Positions 27,001-35,754 are shown, numbered from the stretch's first letter. The stretch: DNA of 41,184 bases from Spirochaetales bacterium (GCA_012728215.1 JAAYFO010000023.1:1-41184), one strand, 5' to 3'. Translations and numbers: made by a program. Notes: generated by a model from the letters alone, not told the origin.

Positions 27001-27578
27001 TGGAACCTGGTCAGGACAAACTCATAGCCTGGATACAAAGTTGAATTGCCATCCAGCTCCTTCATCAGTTCATTGCAATTCCATGACAGATTTATCGAAG
27101 CTCCTTCCACCAAAGCCAAAAGATCGATCTTTGGAAGCACTGCCCCCTCAACTGCAGACGATTCACTGCTTTTGAAAAGGACAGTCCTGCCATTGTGAAC
27201 GTACGGTATCACCGCAGTCACGGACGCAAGGACATGAGTACCGGCTTTCAGCGAACCAATGGTAATGGAAAACTCCTTCTGCCCAGCTTCGGGAACTACT
27301 GTCAGCTTTCTTGTTTCAAGGTAATCAGGACCGGTCTTGTACTGAAGCTCATAGTAAAGTCCATACCCTTCGGCATTATCCTGCCCTGAGAATGACAGGA
27401 CTACAGACGAGTTCCCATCCACAGTCGCTTTCAGATCAGTGACTGCAACAGCCTTCAAGACCGGGGTCAGAACGCTTTCCACCTTGCCTTTCATTGGATC
27501 ATACCTGCAGCCATTGACTGTTATCAGAAGCGCAAACACCATCAAAAGTATATATATTTTACATTTATTTGTTTTCAT
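24015..27578 (-). CDS. Large fibronectin type III repeat lipoprotein (1187 aa)
   Basis: This is the first gene of the surface-protein operon. The signal peptide MKTNKCKIYILLMVFALLITVNGC has a relaxed VNGC lipobox (Cys24). The mature protein contains a series of FnIII-like repeats with the W-x(n)-Y-x-L pattern, for example VTWNAVEGADSYNLYSS, VSWNSVAGADGYALNIYRG, VQFSPSQGASGYLLSYRAG and LSWSVAPYADDYLLIQNS. The C-terminal region (PEEMIWVVNSLLSSYL... to VSAADLAVKPF) differs in type and may correspond to the end domain of the downstream relative. No strong Shine-Dalgarno precedes ATG 27578 (only GGTGAA), which is unusual here. It is probably surface exposed; the ligand is unknown. Confidence 0.78.
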   Translation of the reverse strand: MKTNKCKIYILLMVFALLITVNGCRYDPMKGKVESVLTPVLKAVAVTDLKATVDGNSSVVLSFSGQDNAEGYGLYYELQYKTGPDYLETRKLTVVPEAGQKEFSITIGSLKAGTHVLASVTAVIPYVHNGRTVLFKSSESSAVEGAVLPKIDLLALVEGASINLSWNCNELMKELDGNSTLYPGYEFVLTRFHKGAEQEIYRGQGCSYSDVVAGNAVPVSYSLSLNTGLVDGQGNEIVIGCDDLSLCTDISYSPYQALSIRASEGTDKSEIQIRWEMDDFITGLNDVTVAHRALVERSVHGTENWETVVSQKAEINCAQYSWVPEGAGGKASYLYVDHDITSNTTYDYRITAYYLKNGTALVRQSSSISSLETENPGYAEWLPENLRIASSSITDGSVTVNLAWDFFDPSGRNAEFVLSRIDSLGTVSLDLTGSSHCDQFSLDGSADSLDSRYDHHWYYSLKMKHMDGTTSEPIVTAETVDYNTEFEMIDYVSDLDSSDILAKKAVLTWTQTLVGGTNVLDQFKLHYEIRWASDMENVGTGELIASTSDTPCLFNFQGNTVSVELLGLPDGLSKYCRVQATYGEDSQNPNYVGTVSAKVTRLQTLSVPSGLAASDGTSISSINVQFSPSQGASGYLLSYRAGGSSEPYEVVHLNDSSTILTDGIGEGTADSGRIFDFVVQAQDRLGNTTDLSNVENGCLLGPALLGVEATVEEAPGFFSVSWNSVAGADGYALNIYRGDVVSKDRFIGSRHVASVFGKTVYDEKFSAADSLFSSSASNPYPLSEKYSVVVIPENGDSTVNADLVLPVTGCWLAPPKGIVASKAESGQQIKVTWNAVEGADSYNLYSSNDGRNWSEPVSCTTTSWLTSTAEDTWFTLETVKNGMTSLKQTFAEGDDSALGFVLRAPENLSVQSHGDKTFFTLSWSVAPYADDYLLIQNSRSGVSVGSAGLEAGALLGTEDQAGFVSLSADGKTMTCNFAGADIKYPSDFLSLFTIQSVRNVGGTVVRSTKSQGVSDSFRLLKPEEMIWVVNSLLSSYLHEADSSSAINGDWWQGSASSGSPQKTVTSSDGHAVVKNVPSVLWSGSQGDGGSIQLTAAPWGAAGFTVTNTTPVVLWVNDNSYLNTDPLGKIDKGEFVIRFPSDLFKNILAVVKITEAINVQTYGEGKLSVSFNGETVEVSAADLAVKPF

Positions 27579-27603
27579 TGCTTACAATTCACCACGTCCG
27601 ATA

Positions 27604-27632
27604 ATAATGAACAAAAACTATATTATCGTCAA
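27604..27632 (-). promoter_or_regulatory. Promoter of the FnIII lipoprotein operon
   Basis: TTGACG (27627-27632), a 17-nt spacer and CATTAT (27604-27609) lie just upstream of the 1187-residue lipoprotein gene. About 25 bases further upstream is the inverted repeat CTGATTATTATCAG (27656-27669), which could be an operator. Nothing else recognisable lies in the 217-base gap to the DUF554 gene. Confidence 0.55.
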
Positions 27633-27795
27633 GTATTGTACACACTCTATTTCAACTGATTATTATCAGTAAAATATTCAGTTCGTTTTGGCTTTTTGAG
27701 GCATATGGAATTTTCCCATCCAAGGATTTAGAAATTATCAGCAAATGCAGAATATCAAGCAGTAAAGACATGCTCGATGAAGATCTGGAAGGAAC

Positions 27796-28515
27796 CTAGT
27801 TCAGAAATGGAATCCGAGATATCAATGAGAGAAGAACAGGAGCAAGGACCAATGCTGGAAGGAAATTCGCAGTCTTGAACTTCTTTATGTCCAGGAGGCC
27901 TAGTCCTATCATCAACAGCAGAACACCGCCAATCGAAGCCAGCTCATTTATTCCTGAATCTCCCATCAGGGGTTGCAGCCATCCTCCTGCCAATGTGAAG
28001 AAACCCTGATAGACAAGGACAAACAGGGTAGAGAATGCAACTCCGCTGCCATAAGCAGAAGCAAATACAATCGCCATACAGCCGTCCATTATGGATTTCA
28101 CAAGCAAAGTCTGATAATCACCAGTCGTCCCCGCCTGTATTGATCCCACGACCGTCATTGCCCCTGAACAGAACAGAATCGAGGCGCTCATGAAGCCCTG
28201 GGCAAACCCAGAAGCCTTTTGTTCTTTATCTTCACCTTGTCTAGGCTGAGTGATCCGTCCAAGCTTCTCACCCAGAATCATGATGCCATCCTCAATTCTG
28301 ATCAGATACCCCAGGCCTCCACCAAGCACCAATGCGAGAATCATCACCAATGGATTGGAGGCTTTCAAGGCCATGCCCATTCCCAGAACAAGAGTCACAC
28401 AGCCACTGGAAGCAAAGACGACTTCCTTGAACTTTTCAGAAACATGGCTTTTGAGCAGTAACCCAACTATTGAGCCAATAATTATGGCTATGCAATTTAT
28501 AAATGTGGCAATCAT
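27796..28515 (-). CDS. DUF554 family integral membrane protein
   Basis: This 239-residue protein has about six or seven hydrophobic segments. It matches the DUF554 (YdfK/YqgA) family in length and in features such as INCIAIIIGSIVGLLL at the N terminus, GGGLGYLIRIEDGI, ASILFCSGAMTVVGSIQAGTTGDYQTLLVKSIMDG and a final GGVLLLMIGLGLLDIK. The family has no firmly established function and a small-solute transporter is only a suggestion. ATG 28515 lies a few bases after the predicted transcription start and has no Shine-Dalgarno, so the mRNA may be nearly leaderless. Confidence 0.88.
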   Translation of the reverse strand: MIATFINCIAIIIGSIVGLLLKSHVSEKFKEVVFASSGCVTLVLGMGMALKASNPLVMILALVLGGGLGYLIRIEDGIMILGEKLGRITQPRQGEDKEQKASGFAQGFMSASILFCSGAMTVVGSIQAGTTGDYQTLLVKSIMDGCMAIVFASAYGSGVAFSTLFVLVYQGFFTLAGGWLQPLMGDSGINELASIGGVLLLMIGLGLLDIKKFKTANFLPALVLAPVLLSLISRIPFLN

Positions 28516-28525
28516 ATTGGAATTG

Positions 28526-28555
28526 AGTATAATGACTAATATGCAGTTTTTTCAA
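28526..28555 (-). promoter_or_regulatory. Promoter of the DUF554 gene
   Basis: TTGAAA (28550-28555), an 18-nt spacer and TATACT (28526-28531) point toward the DUF554 gene. The predicted start is only about four bases before its ATG. The -10 overlaps the plus-strand TATAAT of the divergent gene. Confidence 0.6.
28528..28533 (+). promoter_or_regulatory. -10 element of the divergent MobA-like gene
   Basis: A perfect TATAAT lies 34 bases before the GTG start of the nucleotidyltransferase gene. The -35 is weak (TGGCAA at a 16-nt spacer). It shares bases with the opposing TATACT, so polymerase can occupy only one of the two promoters at a time. Confidence 0.45.
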
Positions 28556-28566
28556 GGAGACTTATT

Positions 28567-29178
28567 GTGGATTTCATAATTCTAGCCGCTGGGACTTCTT
28601 CACGTCTTCCTGCCGCCAATAAATTGCTTCTTCCATTCGAAGATGAGCCTCTGTGTCTCCATTCGATAAGGCAGGCCTTGGAAGCCTCTTCAACCCTAGG
28701 CGGGAAGGTGACCATAGTCACAGGCCATCAATCTGGAAAAGTAAGAAGGCTTCTCACTTCATACTCCCTGGAACATAGGGAGAACCTAAGATTTGCATAT
28801 AACCAGAACTATATTTTTGGCCAGTTCTCCTCTACAAAAGTCGGTCTCAAGGCAATACAGCCGGATTCTCCCTTCTTCATCTGTGTGGGTGATCTTCCTT
28901 TGATAACGGCCGACCATTATCTCAAGTTGGCACCATTGCTGAAAGGACATGATGCAGTCAGACCATTCTACGGCACACGCCCCGGGCACCCCGTGCTTCT
29001 TGCCTCCCGTCTGCGCCAAAGCCTTATTTCAATGCCTGACAGCCAGTCAGTCCGCGGACTGCTTGATGATTGCGATGTATTGGAACTGCATACTGATGAT
29101 CCTGCATGGACAACCGATATTGATACCTGGGAGCAGTACGAAAAAATCTCAGATACAGTCCAGCCAGCAAACTCTTGA
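28567..29178 (+). CDS. MobA-like NTP transferase (MocA/CoxI-type molybdenum cofactor cytidylyltransferase family)
   Basis: The 203-residue protein begins with the nucleotide-binding signature ILAAGTSSRLPAANKLLLPF. It has the metal-binding GDLPLI motif and ends with an acidic DIDT motif, as in enzymes that transfer a nucleotide to molybdopterin. The start is GTG 28567 with AGGAG seven bases upstream. By family knowledge these act in maturation of xanthine dehydrogenase-type molybdenum enzymes. No such enzyme or other cofactor gene is in the window, so the specific substrate remains open. It is one of only three plus-strand protein genes here. Confidence 0.78.
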   Translation: MDFIILAAGTSSRLPAANKLLLPFEDEPLCLHSIRQALEASSTLGGKVTIVTGHQSGKVRRLLTSYSLEHRENLRFAYNQNYIFGQFSSTKVGLKAIQPDSPFFICVGDLPLITADHYLKLAPLLKGHDAVRPFYGTRPGHPVLLASRLRQSLISMPDSQSVRGLLDDCDVLELHTDDPAWTTDIDTWEQYEKISDTVQPANS

Positions 29179-29190
29179 CCTTTCAACAGC

Positions 29191-29221
29191 AAAAGTGCCC
29201 AGACAGCTTGCCCAGGCACTT
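29191..29221. terminator. Shared terminator between MobA-like gene and importer operon
   Basis: AAGTGCC pairs with GGCACTT across a 15-nt loop between two converging genes. On the minus strand it continues into a TTTT run, so it best serves the permease operon. On the plus strand the tail is TTCTCC. It probably works in both directions. Confidence 0.6.
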
Positions 29222-29240
29222 CTCCACTTAAGACGGCAGA

Positions 29241-30926
29241 TCAATCACTGGCAGGCTTGAAGCGATTTCCGATCAAGTTTGCCGACACCACCATCAAAGT
29301 CGATATGGCAATCATGATAATTCCCAATGCAGAGAGCTTTCCCCATAACCCGTCATCGGAGAATTTGAGAATCATTACAGCCAGTGTCTCGGTTCCAGGA
29401 CGGGACAGGACAACGGAAAGTGACAATTCACGGAAGAACATGGTTGCCATGAGAACCCATCCTGATACTATTCCCGACACCAAAAGAGGCACAATGATTC
29501 GCTTTACTGTAGTGAGAAACGATGCACCGCACACTTTTGATGACTCCTCAAGATGACTGTGAATCTGGATGAAGGCACTGGTCATAGGTCGTATGCCATA
29601 TGGCAGATAAGTCGCTATATAGCCAATGAGAAGCGCCCAGATCGTTGCATACAGCGGGGTACGGACAAACAGCCACATGAACCCGATTGCGATGACAATG
29701 CCAGGGAACGAGAATGAAAGGAAACTCAGAGATTCCAGAACACCAGCGGATCTTGTCTTCACCTTGACAATGACATATGAGACAAAAACCGAGAGAATAG
29801 TTCCCAAAGTGGCACCGACAAGACTTAGGAACAGACTGTTCTTCAATGACACAAGCGAGATTGAGTCAGTGAAAACCGACTTCCAATGATTCAGATTCAT
29901 CATCGAGAAGGCCTTGGCACTTGGAACCATGGAATATGGCACAAGCGAGGTATACAGCAATACCAGAACCGGAAGGATTATGAGAACGAACAGAAGAATC
30001 AGCAGGATGATGAACAGAGGAATCCTTGCCCCCTTCAGCTTGACCACCACTGGCTTGAACCCTCTGCTGGAGACAGTTATGAATTTTTCAGAAGATCTTG
30101 TCAGGTACCTGTAGACATATATCAGGGAAATTGACAGAACCAAGATGCACATTCCCGTGGCAGCGGCCTTTCCATAATCGGGGATAAGGCCTGTCGTCGT
30201 GATTTTGTAGATATAAGTGGCAAGGACAGTGATGTTGGCAGGCATTCCAAGAACGGAAGGAACTGCAAACGATGCCAGGCAACGTACAATGCACAAGATC
30301 AGTGCGGCAAGAATGGCAGGACGGAGGAGAGGAAGCGTGATTCTTAACAGCGTCTTGATGTTCCCTGCCCCAGATACCCTTGATGATTCCTCAAGCGAAA
30401 CATCAAAAGATGCCATTGCAGGAGAAATAATCAGATAAGCTATCGGCAAATCCAGCCGTCCCTCGACAAGAATCATTCCTCCAATGGAGTATATGTTCAT
30501 CGGAGAATGACTCATTCTGAATACATCCTTGAATATCAGATTCAAGATTCCATTTGAAGGATTGAGAAGGAGTCCCCAGCTGACAGCGAACAGGACATGC
30601 GGAATCATCATCGGAACAACGGAAATGACCTTGAACAGAAACTTTCCTGGAATGTCTGTCCTGTTGTTCAGATAAGCAAGAAACAAGGCAAGCACAGTCG
30701 AGAACAAGGCAGAACACAATACAAAGACGCAAGTATCACCAAGCACACCATAGAATGATACATCCCCGTATACTGCCTTGTACTTGTCCAAAGTGAAATC
30801 TCCGATTTGAACAAGGCCCTTTGAAAAACTTCCAATCAGAAGCATGATGACCGGACTCAAGCTAAGCAATGCAAGAATTGCAATCAATACCCAAGTCAGT
30901 CTAGTCTGTGATTTAATCATACTCAT
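29241..30926 (-). CDS. ABC transporter permease, two-domain iron(III)-type
   Basis: This is the membrane channel of an importer. The 561 residues contain two homologous halves of about six membrane segments each. Each half has the cytoplasmic EAA loop that contacts the ATPase: EESSRVSGAGNIKTLLRITLPLL in the first and EESSKVCGASFLTTVKRIIVPLL in the second. This duplicated layout is typical of FbpB/AfuB-like permeases, and also of some thiamine and phosphonate systems. GAGGA precedes ATG 30926, and a second in-frame ATG at 30920 is also possible. It follows the ATPase gene by only seven bases and is last in the operon. Confidence 0.9.
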   Translation of the reverse strand: MSMIKSQTRLTWVLIAILALLSLSPVIMLLIGSFSKGLVQIGDFTLDKYKAVYGDVSFYGVLGDTCVFVLCSALFSTVLALFLAYLNNRTDIPGKFLFKVISVVPMMIPHVLFAVSWGLLLNPSNGILNLIFKDVFRMSHSPMNIYSIGGMILVEGRLDLPIAYLIISPAMASFDVSLEESSRVSGAGNIKTLLRITLPLLRPAILAALILCIVRCLASFAVPSVLGMPANITVLATYIYKITTTGLIPDYGKAAATGMCILVLSISLIYVYRYLTRSSEKFITVSSRGFKPVVVKLKGARIPLFIILLILLFVLIILPVLVLLYTSLVPYSMVPSAKAFSMMNLNHWKSVFTDSISLVSLKNSLFLSLVGATLGTILSVFVSYVIVKVKTRSAGVLESLSFLSFSFPGIVIAIGFMWLFVRTPLYATIWALLIGYIATYLPYGIRPMTSAFIQIHSHLEESSKVCGASFLTTVKRIIVPLLVSGIVSGWVLMATMFFRELSLSVVLSRPGTETLAVMILKFSDDGLWGKLSALGIIMIAISTLMVVSANLIGNRFKPASD

Positions 30927-30932
30927 TCTTCC

Positions 30933-32018
30933 TCATTCGGTAACAAGAAGACAATGCTCCGGCCTGACAGAGAACTGCACGGGATCTCCTGGAGACAAAT
31001 CAACAGTAGCCGGAAACTTGACCATCACCTGGGTATTCTCGACCTTTATTTCACTTTCATAGACTTCACCGACAAACACCATTGATTCAACGATTCCACT
31101 TACAGTGTTGACAGGTTTTGGCTCATCAGCTGATACCAGTTCGACAAATTCAGGCCTTATGCAGACCACGACCTTGCTCTGTGGATCAAAGTCTGTCTGG
31201 CTACAGACAAACTGACCGATATCGGTCCTCACAATGGAACCATTTGCATCTTTTTTTTCCACTACCGCTGGAATAAGATTGGACCTGCCGATGAAATCCG
31301 CAACGAACTGATGCTCTGCATGAAAGTAAATCTTCTTCGGGTCCCCGATCTCGACAATTCTTCCATTTCGCATTACACCGATATTGTCCGAAAGAGCCAG
31401 TGCTTCCACTCTGTCATGAGTGACGTAAACCGCAGTGATTTCAAGTTCAGTCAGAAAAGACCTCAATTCCTTTCTCGTCTCCTCTCTGAGCTTGGCATCA
31501 AGATTTGACAGCGGTTCATCAAACAGGATCACCTTTGGCTTGGCAACAAGTGCCCTCGCAAGGGCAACCCGCTGCTGCTGACCTCCAGACAATCTTGTGG
31601 CAGGACGCTTCTCGAATCCCTCCAATTGAACGAATTCCAACACTTTTCTGACTCTTTGTTCTATCTCCGCCCTTGGAATCTTCTGGTTCTGCAGAGGATA
31701 GGCAATGTTATTGAAGACATTCATATGAGGCCATATGGCATATGTCTGGAAAACCATCCCCAAGGATCTCTTTTCGGTAGGGACGAATATCTTCTTCTTT
31801 GAAGACCAGACCACAGTATCACCAATTTGGATTTCTCCCTCGTCCGGAGTTTCCAGACCGACAATACTTCTAAGCAGTGTAGTCTTGCCACATCCACTTG
31901 GACCAAGAAGAGTGAATATCCTATTTGATGGAATCACCAGATTCACATCATCCAGAGCCTTTATGATATTCCCTTCCGACTTATAATACTTCTTTAAACC
32001 TGTTATACGGATTTCCAT
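30933..32018 (-). CDS. ABC transporter ATP-binding protein, FbpC/PotA-like
   Basis: This is the energising subunit of the importer. Its 361 residues comprise an ATPase domain and a C-terminal TOBE-like regulatory domain. Walker A is LGPSGCGKTTLL, the signature is LSGGQQQRVALARAL, Walker B is VILFDEPLSNLDAKL, and the H-loop is VTHDRVEALAL. The C-terminal half (IRPEFVELVS... SVRPEHCLLV) has the repeated RPE motifs of TOBE domains. AGGA lies before ATG 32018. It sits between the binding-protein gene (30 bases upstream) and the permease. Confidence 0.93.
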   Translation of the reverse strand: MEIRITGLKKYYKSEGNIIKALDDVNLVIPSNRIFTLLGPSGCGKTTLLRSIVGLETPDEGEIQIGDTVVWSSKKKIFVPTEKRSLGMVFQTYAIWPHMNVFNNIAYPLQNQKIPRAEIEQRVRKVLEFVQLEGFEKRPATRLSGGQQQRVALARALVAKPKVILFDEPLSNLDAKLREETRKELRSFLTELEITAVYVTHDRVEALALSDNIGVMRNGRIVEIGDPKKIYFHAEHQFVADFIGRSNLIPAVVEKKDANGSIVRTDIGQFVCSQTDFDPQSKVVVCIRPEFVELVSADEPKPVNTVSGIVESMVFVGEVYESEIKVENTQVMVKFPATVDLSPGDPVQFSVRPEHCLLVTE

Positions 32019-32048
32019 GAGACATTCCTAGTATTTTTGAAAATTCAG

Positions 32049-33077
32049 TTATTTCGCAGCAAAGATCTTTTCGAACTTCGCTCCCCAGCTGATGATTTCC
32101 TCATCGGAAAGATCTCTTATAGGCCTCACATCGGCGTCCTTGATTCCTTCAATCGGAGGATAGACACCCGGTGTCAGCACATATTCACCAACCTGCTCTG
32201 AAAGAATCCCTGTGGTCTTGTCAGAAAGCCAGAATTCCATGAAGGCTTCAGCGGCATTCGGATGCGGTGAATCAGCAGTGATTGCAATCGCTCTTGGAGA
32301 ACCGAACAACGGCTGTTCCACATGTGCCCATCCAAGCGGTGCTGGAGCTTTGGTGATGATATACTTCGGCATTGAAATTCCGATGAGCATTTCTCCGCTT
32401 TCTATCGGTGCAGGTGTCGGGCCAAACGACTTGACGAACATCGGTGAGTTGGCGGCAAGGCCCTCAAGGAAGGCGTACCAGTTTTCTTCTGAACCGAAAA
32501 CATTGTTTTCCTTCAGCCCGACGAGCCAGGAGATTGTCGTAGCATGGCTTGCAGGATTTGCCATGACGATCTTTCCCTTCCACTTGGGATCGCAGATATC
32601 TTCGTATCTCTTCGGGACATCTTCAGCCTTGACCAATTCAGTATTGTAAATGAGTGCGACATATTCGATTCCGAACTGATAGATTCCACCATTGTTTCTT
32701 GTCCATTCAGGGTATGTCTCTCCAATCGGCGATACATAATCCTTGATCACACCCTGATCCTTGAGTATCTCAAGCACCGGAAGTGGCGCCTGAAGGACAT
32801 CAGCCTGAAGCTTGCCTGCCGCGAACTCAGTCAGAACAGTCGAAACGAAATTCGCTGTGGAAAGACGTGTGACTTCAGCTGTGATCCCGGACTCGGAATT
32901 GAATGTCTCGATGACCGGCTCAATACCGGTGATGCTGGCATACATCGTGACCTTGTCCTCAAGGGTCTTGCTTTCACTCTTGACTTCCTGGCCTCCTGCT
33001 GCAAACAGCATGCCACCAACGGACAACAACACAACAAAAACAACAGCTCGCTGACAATAGAAAAAGGCTGCCTCCAC
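32049..33077 (-). CDS. Periplasmic binding protein of an iron(III)/polyamine-type ABC importer, 5' end uncertain
   Basis: This is a type 2 solute-binding protein of about 342 residues and the first gene of the importer operon. The mature part (VTMYASITGIEPVIETFNSESGI, FIGIEYVALIYN, SMPKYIITKAPAPLGWA, SPHPNAAEAFMEFWLS) matches the FbpA/AfuA-like family, but I cannot see a clear iron-binding tyrosine pair, so the ligand is open. The only usable in-frame start is GTG 33077, with no Shine-Dalgarno, inside the clpB terminator hairpin. It gives an odd leader (MEAAFFYCQR) before a good hydrophobic core ending LFAAGGQE. The native 5' end may be lost or rearranged. Confidence 0.8.
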   Translation of the reverse strand: MEAAFFYCQRAVVFVVLLSVGGMLFAAGGQEVKSESKTLEDKVTMYASITGIEPVIETFNSESGITAEVTRLSTANFVSTVLTEFAAGKLQADVLQAPLPVLEILKDQGVIKDYVSPIGETYPEWTRNNGGIYQFGIEYVALIYNTELVKAEDVPKRYEDICDPKWKGKIVMANPASHATTISWLVGLKENNVFGSEENWYAFLEGLAANSPMFVKSFGPTPAPIESGEMLIGISMPKYIITKAPAPLGWAHVEQPLFGSPRAIAITADSPHPNAAEAFMEFWLSDKTTGILSEQVGEYVLTPGVYPPIEGIKDADVRPIRDLSDEEIISWGAKFEKIFAAK

Positions 33078-33098
33078 TCTATGAATGGAAACAGCCTT
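33059..33098 (-). terminator. Strong terminator after clpB
   Basis: On the minus strand AAGGCTGTTTCCA pairs with TGGAGGCAGCCTT (13 bp, two G-U pairs) around a nine-base loop. It runs into TTTTT and lies 20 bases after the clpB stop. The GTG start of the downstream binding protein falls at the edge of the loop, so the 3' arm is also its first codons. Confidence 0.85.
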
Positions 33099-33117
33099 GA
33101 AAAGATCCGGATTACTT

Positions 33118-35691
33118 CTATTTGGTCATTGTAAGCTTTCCACCTACGACATCCAGACTGATTGTATCCCCATCTGTGAAACGTCCACCAAGAAGCTCCT
33201 TTGCAAGGGGATTCTCCACATCGTTCACCAACGCCCGCCTGATTGGACGAGCACCGAAATCAAAAGAGAACCCGTTATCGCAGATCATCTGGGAAACGGC
33301 AGGAGTCCACTTGAGTCCGAGACCCTTCTGGGCAAGACGATCTTCCAACTGCTTCATCTGAAGTTCGACGATCTTCTTGATTGCACTTCGATCAAGTCTG
33401 TTGAATACTATGATCTCATCAATTCTGTTGATGAATTCAGGTTTGAACGAATGACGGATGATATCGACAACCTTCTCCTTGGCAACATCAAAATCGACAT
33501 TTCCAAGAATCTCTCCAGATCCAAGGTTGCTTGTCATGATGATTATAGTGTTACGGAAATCAACCACTCTGCCCTGACCGTCAGTCAGTCGGCCATCGTC
33601 AAGAAGCTGAAGAAGAATATTTAAGACATCAGGATGCGCTTTCTCGATCTCATCAAACAGAATCACCGAATACGGTCGTCTTCGGACTATTTCAGTAAGC
33701 TGTCCGCCTTGATCATATCCAACGTACCCAGGAGGTGCTCCGATAAGCCGTGAGACTGAGTACTTCTCCATGTATTCGCTCATGTCGATTCTGGCAAGAG
33801 CCTTCTCGTCATCGAAGAGGAAATCTGCAAGAACCTTTGCAAGCTCCGTCTTTCCCACTCCAGTAGGACCAGCGAAGAGGAACGAGCCTAGGGGCCTGTT
33901 CTGGTCCGAAAGACCAGTCTTGTTACGCCTGATTGCATTGGCAACAGCACTTACAGCCTCGTCCTGACCGATTATCTTCTTGTGGAGAGTGTCTTCCAGC
34001 ATTAGATACTTGTTCATTTCACTGGACAGCATTTTTCCCACAGGAATGCCTGTCCAAGTGGACACAATCTTGGCAATGTCCTCTTCTCCAACTTCCTCTC
34101 TGAGAAGCGAACCTCCCTCCTGCAGCTTCTTGAGCTGCTCGCTCTTATCCAGAACGCTTTTTGAAAGTGACGGAATCTGGCCATGCATGATCTCGGCAGC
34201 TTTAGCCAAGTCGCCGTTTCTCTCGGCAATCATCTCATCTGTCTTGAGTTTGTCAATCTGAGCCTTGCTGCTTCTGATCTCATCAATGACCTTCTTCTCA
34301 TTCTCCCACTTCAGATGCATAGAATTATGTTTCTCAGTCAGATCGGCAAGTTCATCCTTGATCTTATCCAGCCTCTTGAGAGAGTTGGAATCAGTCTCCT
34401 TTGAAAGAGCTTGCTTCTCAATATTAAGCTGAAGCATCCTTCGGCCGATCTTATCAAGCTCCACAGGCTGACTTTCGATCTCCATCTTCAATTGGCTTGC
34501 GGCTTCATCCACCAGGTCAATTGCCTTGTCTGGAAGAAAACGATTGGTGATATATCTGTTGGAGAGAACCGCTGCCGCTACCAAAGCATCATCAGTTATC
34601 CTGACTCCATGATGAACCTCGTATCTTTCCTTGATTCCCCTGAGAATCGCTATGGTATCCTCTACCGATGGTTCCTTTACATAAACAGGTTGGAAACGGC
34701 GTTCCAAGGCCTTGTCCTTCTCAATATACTTTCGGTATTCATCCAAAGTAGTGGCTCCCACAGTATGGAGCTCACCTCTGGCCAAAGCCGGCTTTATCAA
34801 ATTTGACGCATCGGTGGATCCTTCTGCGGCTCCTGCTCCCACTATGGTATGAAGCTCATCAATGAACAGAATGATCTGTCCATCACTCTTGGCGACATCG
34901 TTGATCACAGCCTTCAGCCGCTCCTCAAACTCACCACGATACTTCGCACCAGCGACAAGCTGTCCCAGATCAAGCTCCAGAAGCCTCTTGTCCTTCAGCG
35001 ATTCCGGCACATCCTTGGAGACTATCCTTTCGGCCAGTCCCTCAATTATCGCCGTCTTTCCGACACCTGGCTCTCCTATAAGAACTGGATTGTTCTTCGT
35101 CTTTCTGGAAAGAACCTGCATCACCCGCCGTATTTCCTCATCTCGACCTATGACTGGGTCCATCTTTCCTGTCTTGGAAAGAGCAGTGATGTCCTTGCAG
35201 TATTTGTCCAGTGCCCCGAACTTGCTTTCGGCATCCTCGTCAGTCACACGCTGATTTCCCCGCAGGCTCTTGAGAGCCTCGAGCATTGAATCACGCCTTA
35301 GCCCGAACTTTCTGAAAAGCTCACCGACCCCATCGTCCTCATCCATCATCGACAGGATGATATGATCGGTGCTGATGAACTCATCCTTCATTGAAGCAGC
35401 TTCTTCCTGACTCCGTGAAAGCACGTTGTTAAGATGTCTGGAAATCACGACCCCTCTGTTGGAACCATAGCTCTTTGGGTCCTTGTCTATAAGGATTCCA
35501 AGTTCGGACAGAATCACCTTGGGATCTGCTCCAAGCTTCTGAAAAAGCCCCTGAGCCAACCCATTCTCCTGCTTAAGAAAGCAGTAAAGAAGATGTTCCG
35601 AACCAATCTCGGCGTTGTTGTTCTTTGCGGCGAGGGCTTGGGAATCATTGACTGCTTCCTTAACCTTGACTGTAAATTGATCAAAATTCAT
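33118..35691 (-). CDS. clpB: ATP-dependent disaggregase ClpB
   Basis: ClpB is a hexameric AAA+ chaperone that extracts proteins from aggregates with DnaK. The start is ATG 35691 ([14 protein letters not shown]), with AGGAG and GAGG upstream. The track start adds five residues. The 857-residue product is normal length. It has the N domain ([13 protein letters not shown]), the first ATPase (Walker A GEPGVGKT at 206-213, Walker [10 protein letters not shown]), and a coiled-coil middle domain (about 390-520). The second ATPase follows ([23 protein letters not shown], and the sensor region [10 protein letters not shown]). No CIRCE repeat precedes it, so HrcA control is not evident. It ends at a strong terminator. 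Confidence 0.97.
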   Translation of the reverse strand: MNFDQFTVKVKEAVNDSQALAAKNNNAEIGSEHLLYCFLKQENGLAQGLFQKLGADPKVILSELGILIDKDPKSYGSNRGVVISRHLNNVLSRSQEEAASMKDEFISTDHIILSMMDEDDGVGELFRKFGLRRDSMLEALKSLRGNQRVTDEDAESKFGALDKYCKDITALSKTGKMDPVIGRDEEIRRVMQVLSRKTKNNPVLIGEPGVGKTAIIEGLAERIVSKDVPESLKDKRLLELDLGQLVAGAKYRGEFEERLKAVINDVAKSDGQIILFIDELHTIVGAGAAEGSTDASNLIKPALARGELHTVGATTLDEYRKYIEKDKALERRFQPVYVKEPSVEDTIAILRGIKERYEVHHGVRITDDALVAAAVLSNRYITNRFLPDKAIDLVDEAASQLKMEIESQPVELDKIGRRMLQLNIEKQALSKETDSNSLKRLDKIKDELADLTEKHNSMHLKWENEKKVIDEIRSSKAQIDKLKTDEMIAERNGDLAKAAEIMHGQIPSLSKSVLDKSEQLKKLQEGGSLLREEVGEEDIAKIVSTWTGIPVGKMLSSEMNKYLMLEDTLHKKIIGQDEAVSAVANAIRRNKTGLSDQNRPLGSFLFAGPTGVGKTELAKVLADFLFDDEKALARIDMSEYMEKYSVSRLIGAPPGYVGYDQGGQLTEIVRRRPYSVILFDEIEKAHPDVLNILLQLLDDGRLTDGQGRVVDFRNTIIIMTSNLGSGEILGNVDFDVAKEKVVDIIRHSFKPEFINRIDEIIVFNRLDRSAIKKIVELQMKQLEDRLAQKGLGLKWTPAVSQMICDNGFSFDFGARPIRRALVNDVENPLAKELLGGRFTDGDTISLDVVGGKLTMTK

Positions 35692-35725
35692 ACACCTCTC
35701 CTTCAATCAAATCATTTACCTTCTA

Positions 35726-35754
35726 AATTTAATCAAGGAAGCGTCAAATGGCAA
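35726..35754 (-). promoter_or_regulatory. Probable clpB promoter
   Basis: TTGCCA (35749-35754), a 17-nt spacer and TAAATT (35726-35731) sit 35 bases before the clpB ATG. The -35 matches five of six consensus bases and the -10 four of six. It resembles a housekeeping rather than a sigma32-type promoter. Confidence 0.45.
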
